Shown: positions 1-6,039, counted from the stretch's first letter. The stretch is DNA of 6,074 nucleotides from Deltaproteobacteria bacterium (GCA_021737245.1 JAIPEI010000233.1:1-6074); one strand, 5' to 3'. Notes: a model not told the origin generated them from the letters alone. Numbers and translations: made by a program.

Positions 1-25
1 CACCGGCGGCGGCGCTGTTGTTAGC

Positions 26-68
26 ACGTCAAGATGTCCGGTCATTTTGACACGTGACATGTCCGGTC
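26..68. repeat. Short imperfect direct repeat pair (ATGTCCGGTC core)
   Basis: The 10-mer ATGTCCGGTC occurs exactly at 34-43 and again at 59-68, 25 bp apart. The match extends imperfectly leftward, with ACGTCAAG before the first copy and ACGTGAC before the second, giving two units of about 17-18 bp. Repeated GTCCGG-containing units close to a boundary resemble the multiple internal repeats found at the ends of some insertion sequences (IS21-like families, for example), whose body would lie left of the window. This is inference, since no transposase is visible. The repeats lie just beyond the stop codon of the response regulator, so they could also be a dispersed intergenic repeat. Confidence 0.5.
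28..51. repeat. Inverted repeat, possible hairpin
   Basis: GTCAAGATG (28-36) and CATTTTGAC (43-51) are complementary at 8 of 9 positions around a 6-nt TCCGGT loop. The hairpin lies about 45 nt beyond the stop of the minus-strand operon. It could stabilise or end that transcript, but no run of U follows on either strand, so an intrinsic terminator is not supported. It overlaps the direct repeats and may simply be part of the same element end. Confidence 0.4.
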
Positions 69-95
69 GAAGGCTCCTCCGGCAAGGCCCGTGGA

Positions 96-1472
96 TCAGG
101 ATTCGGTGCGATACCGCTGGAGCTTCTTGTGGAGGGTCTTGCGGGTGATGCCGAGCCTGCGCGCGGCCTCGCTTTTGTTGCCGCCGGTCTCCTCGAGGGT
201 CTTGAGGATGGCGGCCCGTTCCACCTCTTCTAGGGAAACGCCCGCGGTCCCGCCATCGTTTTCCGCTTCCCCGGTTTCGAGCGCTTCCCCGCGGCCGGAC
301 ACCACCGAGAGGTCCCCCGAATCGATGACATCCGCGCGGGACAGGACCACGGCCCGTTCCACGGCGTTCATGAGCTCCCGAACGTTGCCCGGCCAGTCGT
401 GGCGCAGGAGCAGATCCATGGCCCGGGGGGTGAATCCCCGAATGTCCCTGGCGTTCGCCTCGGCGAATCGCTCCAGGAAATGCTGGGCCAGGAGGGGTAT
501 GTCCTCCCTGCGCTCCCGGAGCGGGGGCATCCGGAGGGAGACCACGTTCAACCGGTAGTAAAGGTCTTCTCGAAACCGGCCGGACTGGATCTCCTCGAGA
601 AGGTCTTTGTTCGTAGCGGCTATGATGCGCACATCCACGTGAATGACCTCTTCCCCGCCGACCCGGGTGATCTCACGCTCCTGGAGGACCCTCAGCAGCT
701 TGACCTGCATGGCCAGAGACATTTCGCTGATCTCGTCCAGGAAGAGGCTCCCCCCGTGGGCCTGGCGGAATCGCCCTTCCTTCCGCCTGTGGGCGCCGGT
801 GAAGGCCCCCTTCTCGTGACCGAAAAGCTCGGATTCGAGCAGCGTCTCCGTGATGGCCGCGCAGTTGATCTTGACGAACGGCCCATCCTTGCGCGCGCTG
901 TTGAAGTGGATGGCGCCGGCGATCATCTCCTTGCCCGTACCGGACTCGCCGGAGATGAGCACGGTGGCCTCGGAAGGCGCCACCTGGCTCACGGTTTCCA
1001 GGATCCGGATCATGGCACTGCTCCGGCCGATGATGCTCCTCCGGTCGAACTGCTCCCCCAGCCGCTCCCTGAGCTTCCGGTTTTCCTCACGCAGCCGCGT
1101 GTGGTCCATGACCCTCTCCATGGCGTACTTCAGCTCGTCGAAGTCCAGGGGCTTGGTCAGGTAGTCGTAGGCGCCGTTCTTGAGGGTCTCCACGGCCGTC
1201 TCCACGGAGGAGTAGGCGGTCATGATGATGACGGGAATGGCTGGATTGTAGGCCTTGATGGCTTTCAGCGCCTCGGGTCCGGACACCCGAACCATGCGGA
1301 CGTCCATGAGGATCAGGTCAAAGGCCCGTTCCTCCACCATGCGGACGGCGGTGTCGCCGTCATCCGCCTCGTGGACCCGGTACCCCCAGCCGCCCAGGAG
1401 GGTTCGCAGCATGGTCCGGTGGGCGGGATCGTCGTCCACCACCAGGACGGACGGTGCATCGGTCGTGCTCAT
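96..1472 (-). CDS. Sigma-54-dependent response regulator, NtrC/ZraR type
   Basis: A 458-residue three-domain activator of sigma-54 RNA polymerase, the usual length for the NtrC/ZraR/AtoC family. The receiver domain (about 8-120) has acidic residues D13-D15, phosphoacceptor D57, T85 and K107. The AAA+ domain (about 145-380) has Walker A GESGTGKE (175-182), the sigma-54 contact loop GAFTGA (222-227), Walker B LFLDE (243-247), arginine-finger candidates R299 and R301, and sensor II PGNVREL (361-367). An acidic linker leads to a Fis-type helix-turn-helix (about 414-452, with NKSEAARRLGITRKTLHKK). The start ATG overlaps the kinase stop (ATGA), with a GGAGG just upstream inside the kinase gene, so the pair is translationally coupled. 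Oddity: the near-universal proline after the phosphorylation site (MDVRMP) is valine, V61. The likely target is the sigma-54 promoter of the ZraP-like gene. Family assignment is firm; the name ZraR rests on context. Confidence 0.95.
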   Translation of the reverse strand: MSTTDAPSVLVVDDDPAHRTMLRTLLGGWGYRVHEADDGDTAVRMVEERAFDLILMDVRMVRVSGPEALKAIKAYNPAIPVIIMTAYSSVETAVETLKNGAYDYLTKPLDFDELKYAMERVMDHTRLREENRKLRERLGEQFDRRSIIGRSSAMIRILETVSQVAPSEATVLISGESGTGKEMIAGAIHFNSARKDGPFVKINCAAITETLLESELFGHEKGAFTGAHRRKEGRFRQAHGGSLFLDEISEMSLAMQVKLLRVLQEREITRVGGEEVIHVDVRIIAATNKDLLEEIQSGRFREDLYYRLNVVSLRMPPLRERREDIPLLAQHFLERFAEANARDIRGFTPRAMDLLLRHDWPGNVRELMNAVERAVVLSRADVIDSGDLSVVSGRGEALETGEAENDGGTAGVSLEEVERAAILKTLEETGGNKSEAARRLGITRKTLHKKLQRYRTES

Positions 1473-3325
1473 CTTTGCTCCTCCTCGTCACTCCTGCCCG
1501 CGTCTGGATGGGAGTGCCGCCCCCGCGTCCAGGGCAGCTCGATGGTGACGGTCGTCCCCTCCCCCTTCGCGCTCTCCACGCGCAGCTCCCCGCCGTGGCT
1601 CTCCACGATCTTGTGGACGACGGCGAGACCCAGCCCCGTACCGGAGGATTTCGTGGTGAAGTAGGGATCGAACACGTGGGCGAGGTCGTCCTTTGTGATC
1701 CCCTTTCCCGTGTCGCGGACCGTGAATCGGGCCACACGGTTCGCTTCGTCGATCTCGGCGGTCACCTCCAGGGTTCCGCCGCCGGGCATGGCCTCCACGG
1801 CGTTCAGGAAAAGGTTCAACAGGACCTGCCCCATACGGTCCGCGTCCATGTCGACCGTACCGGCCTCCGGGAGCCGGCTCTCCAAGCGGATCCCCCCGGC
1901 TTCCGCCTGGACCTCGATCAGTTTCAGGGCGCGGCGCACGACCACGTCCGGACGGACGGGCTTTTTGTCCACGGCCATGGGGCGCGCAAAGTCCAGGAGC
2001 TGGCCGATCACCCGGTTGAGCCGGTCCACCTCCTGGATCATGATGTCCGCGGTGCGCCGGTCCTCCTCCACATGCCGGTAGCGTTCCTTGAAGTAGGTGG
2101 CAAACCCCTTGATGGAGCTCAAGGGGTTGCGGATCTCGTGGGCCACCCCGCCCGCCAGCCGTCCTACGGCGGCCAGGCGGCGGCTCCGCTCGACCTCCAG
2201 CTCCAGGGTCCGGACCTCGGTCAGATCTCGAAACAGGAGGAGCCTGCCGGCGGACTCCCCCCCGGGGCTCTTCAAGGTGCTGACGCTTGCGGACAGGGGA
2301 ACGGTTCGGCCGTCCACTGTGGTGCAGTCGAGCTCCCGCTCGATTACGTGTGTTTCCTCCGGCGCGGCATCCAGAAGGGAGCTCAGCTCCGGCGGAAGGA
2401 CATCGGCCGCCTTACTCCCCAGCGCGCGGTCCCCGGAACGGCCGAGGACGGACTCGGCCGTCCGGTTGAAGGAGGCCACGCGTCCTTCCATGTCCAGGGC
2501 CACGAGGCCGATGGGCAGGTTCTGCACCACGTGGTCCGAGAAGGCCCGGATGCGTCCCAGGGAGGTCCTGGCGGATCGGTAGGCATGGACGAGAAAGACG
2601 GAGTAAAGGCCTGCGAAGCCGATCAGAAGAAGGATGACCGCCATCATCACGGTGTGGCGGGCTTCCTCCTTCCTTGCCTCCTCGAAGGCGCCCAGGTCGA
2701 GGCCCACGAAGATGAGGCCGGGGTCGGACGCCGGATCGAAACGACGCCCCGGGACCATGCCTCGGCCCTCCGGCCCGTGCATCATGCCGTGGCGGCGGAA
2801 CCCATCCAACTCCGGACTCGGGGAGAACCTTCGAAAGACCTCGAACACGGGGCGCCCGTCCGGGCCGGTCACCCTCCGCCACGCCGGCCTGCCCCGTTCG
2901 GGGATCTCCGTCAGGCCGGCGGCGGGTTCGTAGGTGCCTCCGATGCGCTCCGGATCGCTGTGGGCAAGGATCCCGCCGCGGTCGTCGGTGACGACCAGGT
3001 AGACGATGTCCGGCAGCTGAGCCGTCTCGACGAGCAGCCGCTGGAGCTTGAACGCGGTTCCCCGCATGCCCATCATGCCCATCATGCCCGTGCGGGCCCC
3101 GGCCTCGAAGGACCGGATCAAGGCGGCGCCCTTCTCCAGGAGGAGGAGCGTGGTCATCTCCTTCTGCCTGCGGATGTTCTCCGCGGCCCAGAAGATGAAG
3201 ATCGGGGCCAGGATCAGCACGGCGCCGAGCAGAATCCATGGAGGAACACCGAGCCGGGAGCCGGAGCGAGTCTTGGAGCCGTCCTGTTCTCTTCGTGAAA
3301 GCATCGGGTCGAACATCCTTTTCAT
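1469..3325 (-). CDS. Membrane sensor histidine kinase with periplasmic domain and PAS (ZraS-like role)
   Basis: A 618-residue inner-membrane kinase, partner of the overlapping response regulator. Order: cytoplasmic tail (1-29), TM1 (about 30-48), periplasmic sensor (about 49-226), TM2 (about 226-247), PAS domain (about 262-365), HisKA with H-box histidine H396 in VAHEIRNP, then HATPase_c with N-box NLFLNAVEAM (504-513), G1 DTGKG (538-542), F-box FDPYFTTK (552-559) and G2 GTGLGLA (562-568). All catalytic motifs look intact. The periplasmic part resembles a Cache/PAS-like sensor (LVVTDDRGGILAHSD) and carries two Met/His clusters, MMGMMGM (81-87) and HGMMHG (179-184), plausible soft-metal ligands. 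It is longer than classical ZraS because of the PAS domain. It begins 9 nt after the cyclase stop. No strong ribosome site precedes the ATG at 3325, so translation is probably coupled to the cyclase; in-frame ATGs at residues 4 and 8 are alternative starts. Confidence 0.94.
   Translation of the reverse strand: MKRMFDPMLSRREQDGSKTRSGSRLGVPPWILLGAVLILAPIFIFWAAENIRRQKEMTTLLLLEKGAALIRSFEAGARTGMMGMMGMRGTAFKLQRLLVETAQLPDIVYLVVTDDRGGILAHSDPERIGGTYEPAAGLTEIPERGRPAWRRVTGPDGRPVFEVFRRFSPSPELDGFRRHGMMHGPEGRGMVPGRRFDPASDPGLIFVGLDLGAFEEARKEEARHTVMMAVILLLIGFAGLYSVFLVHAYRSARTSLGRIRAFSDHVVQNLPIGLVALDMEGRVASFNRTAESVLGRSGDRALGSKAADVLPPELSSLLDAAPEETHVIERELDCTTVDGRTVPLSASVSTLKSPGGESAGRLLLFRDLTEVRTLELEVERSRRLAAVGRLAGGVAHEIRNPLSSIKGFATYFKERYRHVEEDRRTADIMIQEVDRLNRVIGQLLDFARPMAVDKKPVRPDVVVRRALKLIEVQAEAGGIRLESRLPEAGTVDMDADRMGQVLLNLFLNAVEAMPGGGTLEVTAEIDEANRVARFTVRDTGKGITKDDLAHVFDPYFTTKSSGTGLGLAVVHKIVESHGGELRVESAKGEGTTVTIELPWTRGRHSHPDAGRSDEEEQR
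3065..3089. repeat. 9-bp tandem repeat coding for the MMG cluster
   Basis: The unit CATGCCCAT is repeated nearly three times inside the histidine kinase gene. On the minus strand it encodes the periplasmic run MMGMMGM (residues 81-87). Because the unit is 9 bp, replication slippage would add or remove MMG triplets without shifting the frame, so this motif could vary in length between strains. Confidence 0.8.
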
Positions 3326-3334
3326 GGCGCCGGA

Positions 3335-5059
3335 TCAGGCGCCTTCTTCGCCGGGTCGTTCCAGGAGATGGAGGGTCAGGGGCTGCTGCACCCCCTTGGG
3401 GTGAAACTGGAAGGACCTCTGAATGGCGGCATCCGGGGGAACCCCGGCGGCCGCCGCATCCGAAAGGACCACTTGGCCGGGGCCGGCCTGGGCCTGGATC
3501 CGTTGGGTCAGGTTCACCGCGGACCCCACGATGCCGTACTTGGCCCGGGTCTCGGAGCCGATGTTTCCCACCACCACCGTTCCCGCGTTCACCCCGATTC
3601 CGGCCGCCAGTCCGGGAAGTCCCTGTGATGTCAGCTCCCTGTTGATGGCGGCCATCTCCGCCTGCATGTCCCGTGCGCATTGCACGGCGGCCTCCAGGGA
3701 CGGCTCCAACGGACCGTCCAGCGGGTCGAAAAAGACCAGCACCCCGTCTCCGATGAAGTCCACGATGATTCCATGGTTCCGCTTGATCACCTCGATCATG
3801 TGGCTGAAGTAGAGGTTCAGCGCATTCAGGGTCGCCTCGGGGGCCAGGGACTCGGACAGGGAGGTGAACCCCCGGATGTCGGACATGAGCACGGCGACAT
3901 CCCTGCGCTCGCCGCCGAGCCGGGATGCCTCCGGGCGGCGCATGAGCTCGTGGGCCACCTCCTCGTCCACGTATCGGCCGAAGGTGTTTCGAATGAAATC
4001 CCGTTCCCGGAGACCGTCCACCATGGTGTTGAAGCTGCGGGTAAGCTGACCGATCTCGTCGTCGGCGTCCACCGGAAGCCGCTCCCCGTACCGTCCCTCC
4101 GCGATCCGTTCCGCGGCGCGGGAAAGCCTCCGCACCGATTTGGTGATCCTGCCGACGGCGAAGCGGATGAGGAGAAGAATCAGGACGATGCTCACCCCGC
4201 CGGCCGCGGCGTACCAGAAACGAAACCGGATGATCGGCGAGAGCACCCGGTCCCCCGGGGCGAACAGGACGAGGGCCCAGGGCGCATTGGCCATGTGATA
4301 GTGGCCCGCCACGGTCTCGGCCGGGTGTCCCGGACCCAGAAGCGTTCCCTCGGTGTTGTCCCGGATCCCTTCCACCACCGCCTGCTCCAGAGGATCTCCC
4401 GTTTCTCCGAGCCGGTCGGAGGTGCTTTCCATGGCGGCTGTCCGGGCGAGGATCCTCCCGTCTTCGTCCACCAGGCAGGCAATGTCGCTCTGCCACCATC
4501 CGAGGTCCTGCATGTCCCGGATGAGCGAATCGAACCGGAGCGTGACCGTGAGGCGCCCCACGGTGGCTCCGTCTTCGTCCAGAAATCTGGTGAGCAGATC
4601 GACGGTCTCGCCGTCCGCTTCCGGATCGTAGGCCGGGTTCGTGACCCGGGCGATGCGTGCACGGTGAAAACGCATCATCCGGCCCATGCCCTGGCTCGTT
4701 CCGCCCATGCGGCCCATGAAGGGCCCGGGATCACCCGGTGCGGACCGTTCCCACTCCAGCTGAACGCCCGTCACTCCCTCCACATTCTCCAGCCGCTCCA
4801 CGATCCACTCCTGGATGGCCAGGCCGTTTCTCTCATCGGCGGTTTCGCCGAGGAGCTCGATCAGCCGTATGGGGTTCTCCAGTCGCATGTCCACGTGGTG
4901 GGCCGCCCGCTGGAGCTTGAGCACGGCCGCTTCCCGCCATTGCTCCAGCATGACGTCCCTGGCGTAGAGGAACCCCAGGAAACCGAGAACGGTCAGCAAC
5001 CCCCCGACAGGGAGGAGCACCAGGAGGATCATGCGCTGCTGAAGTGTTCGTATGCTCAC
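3335..5059 (-). CDS. Membrane-bound class III nucleotide cyclase with periplasmic sensor and HAMP domain
   Basis: A predicted 574-residue receptor-type cyclase making a cyclic purine nucleotide in the cytoplasm in response to a periplasmic cue. Order: TM1 (about 8-32), periplasmic Cache-like region (about 35-277), TM2 (about 279-303), HAMP (about 300-352), class III cyclase domain (about 384-566). Metal-binding aspartates are D394 (SDIRGFTS) and D438 (FIGDG); the transition-state pair N516 and R520 (NLTQR) is present, so catalysis looks possible. The purine-selecting positions are atypical: D434 where adenylate cyclases have Lys, and G509 where they have Asp or Thr. Substrate (ATP or GTP) is therefore open. 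The periplasmic part holds a Met-rich run at 115-129 followed by H132. Start chosen: GTG at 5059 with AAAGGA 5 nt upstream, placing TM1 at the very N-terminus; the frame is open to an ATG at 5290, but that adds 77 charged, non-conserved-looking residues. It heads the operon with the kinase and regulator. Confidence 0.93.
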   Translation of the reverse strand: MSIRTLQQRMILLVLLPVGGLLTVLGFLGFLYARDVMLEQWREAAVLKLQRAAHHVDMRLENPIRLIELLGETADERNGLAIQEWIVERLENVEGVTGVQLEWERSAPGDPGPFMGRMGGTSQGMGRMMRFHRARIARVTNPAYDPEADGETVDLLTRFLDEDGATVGRLTVTLRFDSLIRDMQDLGWWQSDIACLVDEDGRILARTAAMESTSDRLGETGDPLEQAVVEGIRDNTEGTLLGPGHPAETVAGHYHMANAPWALVLFAPGDRVLSPIIRFRFWYAAAGGVSIVLILLLIRFAVGRITKSVRRLSRAAERIAEGRYGERLPVDADDEIGQLTRSFNTMVDGLRERDFIRNTFGRYVDEEVAHELMRRPEASRLGGERRDVAVLMSDIRGFTSLSESLAPEATLNALNLYFSHMIEVIKRNHGIIVDFIGDGVLVFFDPLDGPLEPSLEAAVQCARDMQAEMAAINRELTSQGLPGLAAGIGVNAGTVVVGNIGSETRAKYGIVGSAVNLTQRIQAQAGPGQVVLSDAAAAGVPPDAAIQRSFQFHPKGVQQPLTLHLLERPGEEGA

Positions 5060-5064
5060 GGCGG

Positions 5065-5070
5065 TCCTTT
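5065..5070 (-). promoter_or_regulatory. Ribosome binding site deciding the cyclase GTG start
   Basis: On the minus strand the sequence reads AAAGGA, then 5 nt, then GTG. This spacing and the lack of an equally good site at the upstream ATG (5290) support GTG at 5059 as the cyclase start. Confidence 0.7.
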
Positions 5071-5098
5071 CTCTGTGCGGTCGAAACCCTCTTTTCCA

Positions 5099-5114
5099 TG
5101 CAAGTTCGAGACCG
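5099..5114 (-). promoter_or_regulatory. Weak candidate sigma-54 promoter for the cyclase operon
   Basis: The minus strand reads CGGTCTCGAACTTGCA: invariant GG and GC separated by exactly 10 nt, with a good -12 element (TTGCA) but a poor -24 element (only the GG matches TGGCACG). Predicted transcription would begin near 5088, about 29 nt before the GTG start. If real, the operon would be autoregulated by its own activator, as in E. coli zraSR. A chance match is quite possible. Confidence 0.25.
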
Positions 5115-5260
5115 GGGATCGGGATATTGAAAAACCGGCTCAGCCGCCGCGGGCAAGCCTGTAAACCTTCGGAATGACGAGGGGGGATCCGTTGGTTCGA
5201 GACTTTGGGCCGCGCCCTCGATGATTCCCGGTCGCAGCGGTTCGGGTCTGAGACTGGAGG

Positions 5261-5286
5261 TGTAACCTTTCTCCCCGGGTTGTAAC
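5261..5286. repeat. TGTAAC direct repeats, 20 bp apart
   Basis: TGTAAC occurs at 5261-5266 and 5281-5286, with similar left flanks (GG before the first, GGT before the second). A start-to-start distance of 20 bp is about two helical turns, so the two copies would face the same side of the DNA. They adjoin the 5292-5312 palindrome. A binding site for some regulator is possible, but the repeats are short and could be chance. Confidence 0.3.
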
Positions 5287-5291
5287 GCATC

Positions 5292-5312
5292 CCTGGGTAT
5301 CAAGTATCCAGG
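5292..5312. promoter_or_regulatory. Probable enhancer (upstream activator) site for the sigma-54 regulator
   Basis: A 21-bp imperfect palindrome with arms CCTGGGTA and TATCCAGG around a 5-nt centre (TCAAG), matching at 7 of 8 arm positions. Its centre is about 133 bp upstream of the expected start from the sigma-54 promoter at 5409-5424, within the usual range for NtrC-family enhancers. The Fis-type helix-turn-helix of the regulator binds such dyads as a dimer. That this regulator binds it is inferred from position and symmetry only; no second copy was found in the window. Confidence 0.55.
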
Positions 5313-5385
5313 TTTCAGCTGTCGAGTGCAAGCCGGGAATGGCTTCTTCGCGGACTGTTCACTGATAACTTGGCGGCATTGTTTC

Positions 5386-5400
5386 ATGAATCAAATTCAT
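5386..5400. repeat. AT-rich inverted repeat beside the sigma-54 promoter
   Basis: ATGAAT, CAA, ATTCAT forms a perfect 6-bp inverted repeat ending 8 bp before the -24 element. It sits in the most AT-rich spot of an otherwise GC-rich region. It could be a bend or IHF-like contact between enhancer and promoter (AATCAA matches the first half of the IHF consensus, while the second half does not fit), or an operator for another protein. Confidence 0.35.
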
Positions 5401-5408
5401 TTCCCTGT

Positions 5409-5424
5409 TGGCACGCAGGTTGCT
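5409..5424 (+). promoter_or_regulatory. Sigma-54 (-24/-12) promoter of the ZraP-like gene
   Basis: TGGCACGCAGGTTGCT matches the sigma-54 consensus TGGCAC-R-N4-TTGCW at every specified position, with GG and GC separated by exactly 10 nt. Transcription would begin near 5435, giving a leader of about 64 nt before the ATG. Sigma-54 promoters need an AAA+ activator, and the window encodes one in the divergent operon, with a palindromic candidate enhancer about 110 bp upstream of the -24 box. Confidence 0.92.
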
Positions 5425-5484
5425 CAAACAGGAAGGCGACAAGCGAAACGGCTCGAATCGATCTCACAAACCCAAAGCATGAAA

Positions 5485-5491
5485 AAGGAGG
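5485..5491 (+). promoter_or_regulatory. Strong ribosome binding site of the ZraP-like gene
   Basis: AAGGAGG lies 7 nt before the ATG at 5499. It fixes the start there (or at the adjacent ATG at 5502) rather than at the upstream in-frame ATGs, which lie before the expected transcription start and before the signal peptide. Confidence 0.88.
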
Positions 5492-5498
5492 CAACATC

Positions 5499-6026
5499 AT
5501 GATGAAACGAACCCTCACCATTGGAACCATTCTTCTGCTGGTCGGGACGCTGGCCGTCCCGGTTTTCGCCTGGGGACCCGGCCGCTGGAGCGGCAAGGAC
5601 GGTTACGGCCCCGGGGCCTGCTGGAACGACGGCGGGTCTTATGGGGGAACCTATGGAGCCACGGCCCTGAGTGCGGAGGAGCGGGCCAAGGTTGACGACC
5701 TCTACCGCACCCACCACGAGAAGACCGCACCCGTTCGGGAGCGGCTCTGGGCGAGGCAGGCCGAGATGAGGTCCCTTCTGGCCGCTGAGAACGTGGACGA
5801 GGGCCGGGTCAAGGAGCTTCAGAGGGAGATCAACGAGCTCCGGGCCGAGCTCTCGGACCAGCGGACCGAGCTGGAGGTGGCCCTCAGCAAGATGGGTGCG
5901 AACACCCGGCTTGCCGCTCCTTACGGACGCGGATATGGAGGTCGCGGGTACGGATGGGGACACGGCCGTCACATGATGGGCGGCGGCTACGGTCCCGGAA
6001 ACGGACCGGGCTCCTGCTGGTACTAG
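5499..6026 (+). CDS. Secreted ZraP/CpxP-like periplasmic metal-binding protein
   Basis: A 175-residue exported protein, likely periplasmic. A signal peptide (about 1-24: charged MMKR, hydrophobic core, VFA before W25) is followed by a Gly/Tyr-rich stretch with C41. A long helical hairpin (about 57-132) begins LSAEERAKV, like the LTxEQ-type opening of ZraP/CpxP/Spy proteins. The tail is rich in Gly, Tyr and Arg with H155, H158, M159, M160 and C173. Family members act as metal-binding chaperones and, for ZraP, dampen their own two-component system. The placement opposite a kinase-regulator pair and behind a perfect sigma-54 promoter matches the known zraP layout. The two ends mirror each other: YGPGACW near the mature N-terminus and GPGSCWY at the C-terminus, so the two lone cysteines may share a disulfide or metal site. 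Which metal is bound cannot be read from sequence. Some residues of the low-complexity tail are unlikely to be structured. Confidence 0.88.
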   Translation: MMKRTLTIGTILLLVGTLAVPVFAWGPGRWSGKDGYGPGACWNDGGSYGGTYGATALSAEERAKVDDLYRTHHEKTAPVRERLWARQAEMRSLLAAENVDEGRVKELQREINELRAELSDQRTELEVALSKMGANTRLAAPYGRGYGGRGYGWGHGRHMMGGGYGPGNGPGSCWY

Positions 6027-6039
6027 AGAGTCCCCACAA

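Larger units (their letters stand above)
5060..5498. other. Divergent intergenic control region
   Basis: This stretch of about 440 bp separates the leftward cyclase-kinase-regulator operon from the rightward ZraP-like gene. It holds a consensus sigma-54 promoter facing right, a 21-bp palindrome placed as an activator site, a pair of TGTAAC repeats, an AT-rich 15-bp inverted repeat next to the promoter, and a weak sigma-54-like match facing left. I found no convincing sigma-70 promoter for the operon and no small gene or structured RNA. Confidence 0.8.

Noticed and set aside
28..51. Hairpin as an intrinsic terminator of the leftward operon
   Set aside because: No T-tract follows the stem in the direction of transcription, and the stem is only moderately GC-rich with a mismatch.
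3065..3089. Short tandem repeats as a possible CRISPR or regulatory array
   Set aside because: The units are 9 bp, contiguous without spacers, in frame, and encode part of the kinase sensor.
1454..3298. Long open frame on the plus strand opposite the kinase, and similar long ones at 399-1664, 3680-5164 and 2412-4499 (minus)
   Set aside because: They overlap genes with complete catalytic motifs, encode low-complexity Gly/Arg/His/Pro-rich protein without recognisable domains, and are expected shadows in high-GC coding DNA.
5153..5167. Minus-strand sigma-54-like match (GG ... TTGCC)
   Set aside because: GG and GC are separated by 11 nt rather than the required 10.
5060..5290. N-terminal extension of the cyclase to the ATG at 5290
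   Set aside because: It adds 77 Arg/Pro-rich residues before TM1 and lacks a good ribosome site, while GTG at 5059 has AAAGGA at proper spacing.
5370..5498. Upstream in-frame ATG at 5370 for the ZraP-like gene
   Set aside because: It lies upstream of the predicted transcription start and would bury the signal peptide; ATG at 5499 has a strong AAGGAGG.
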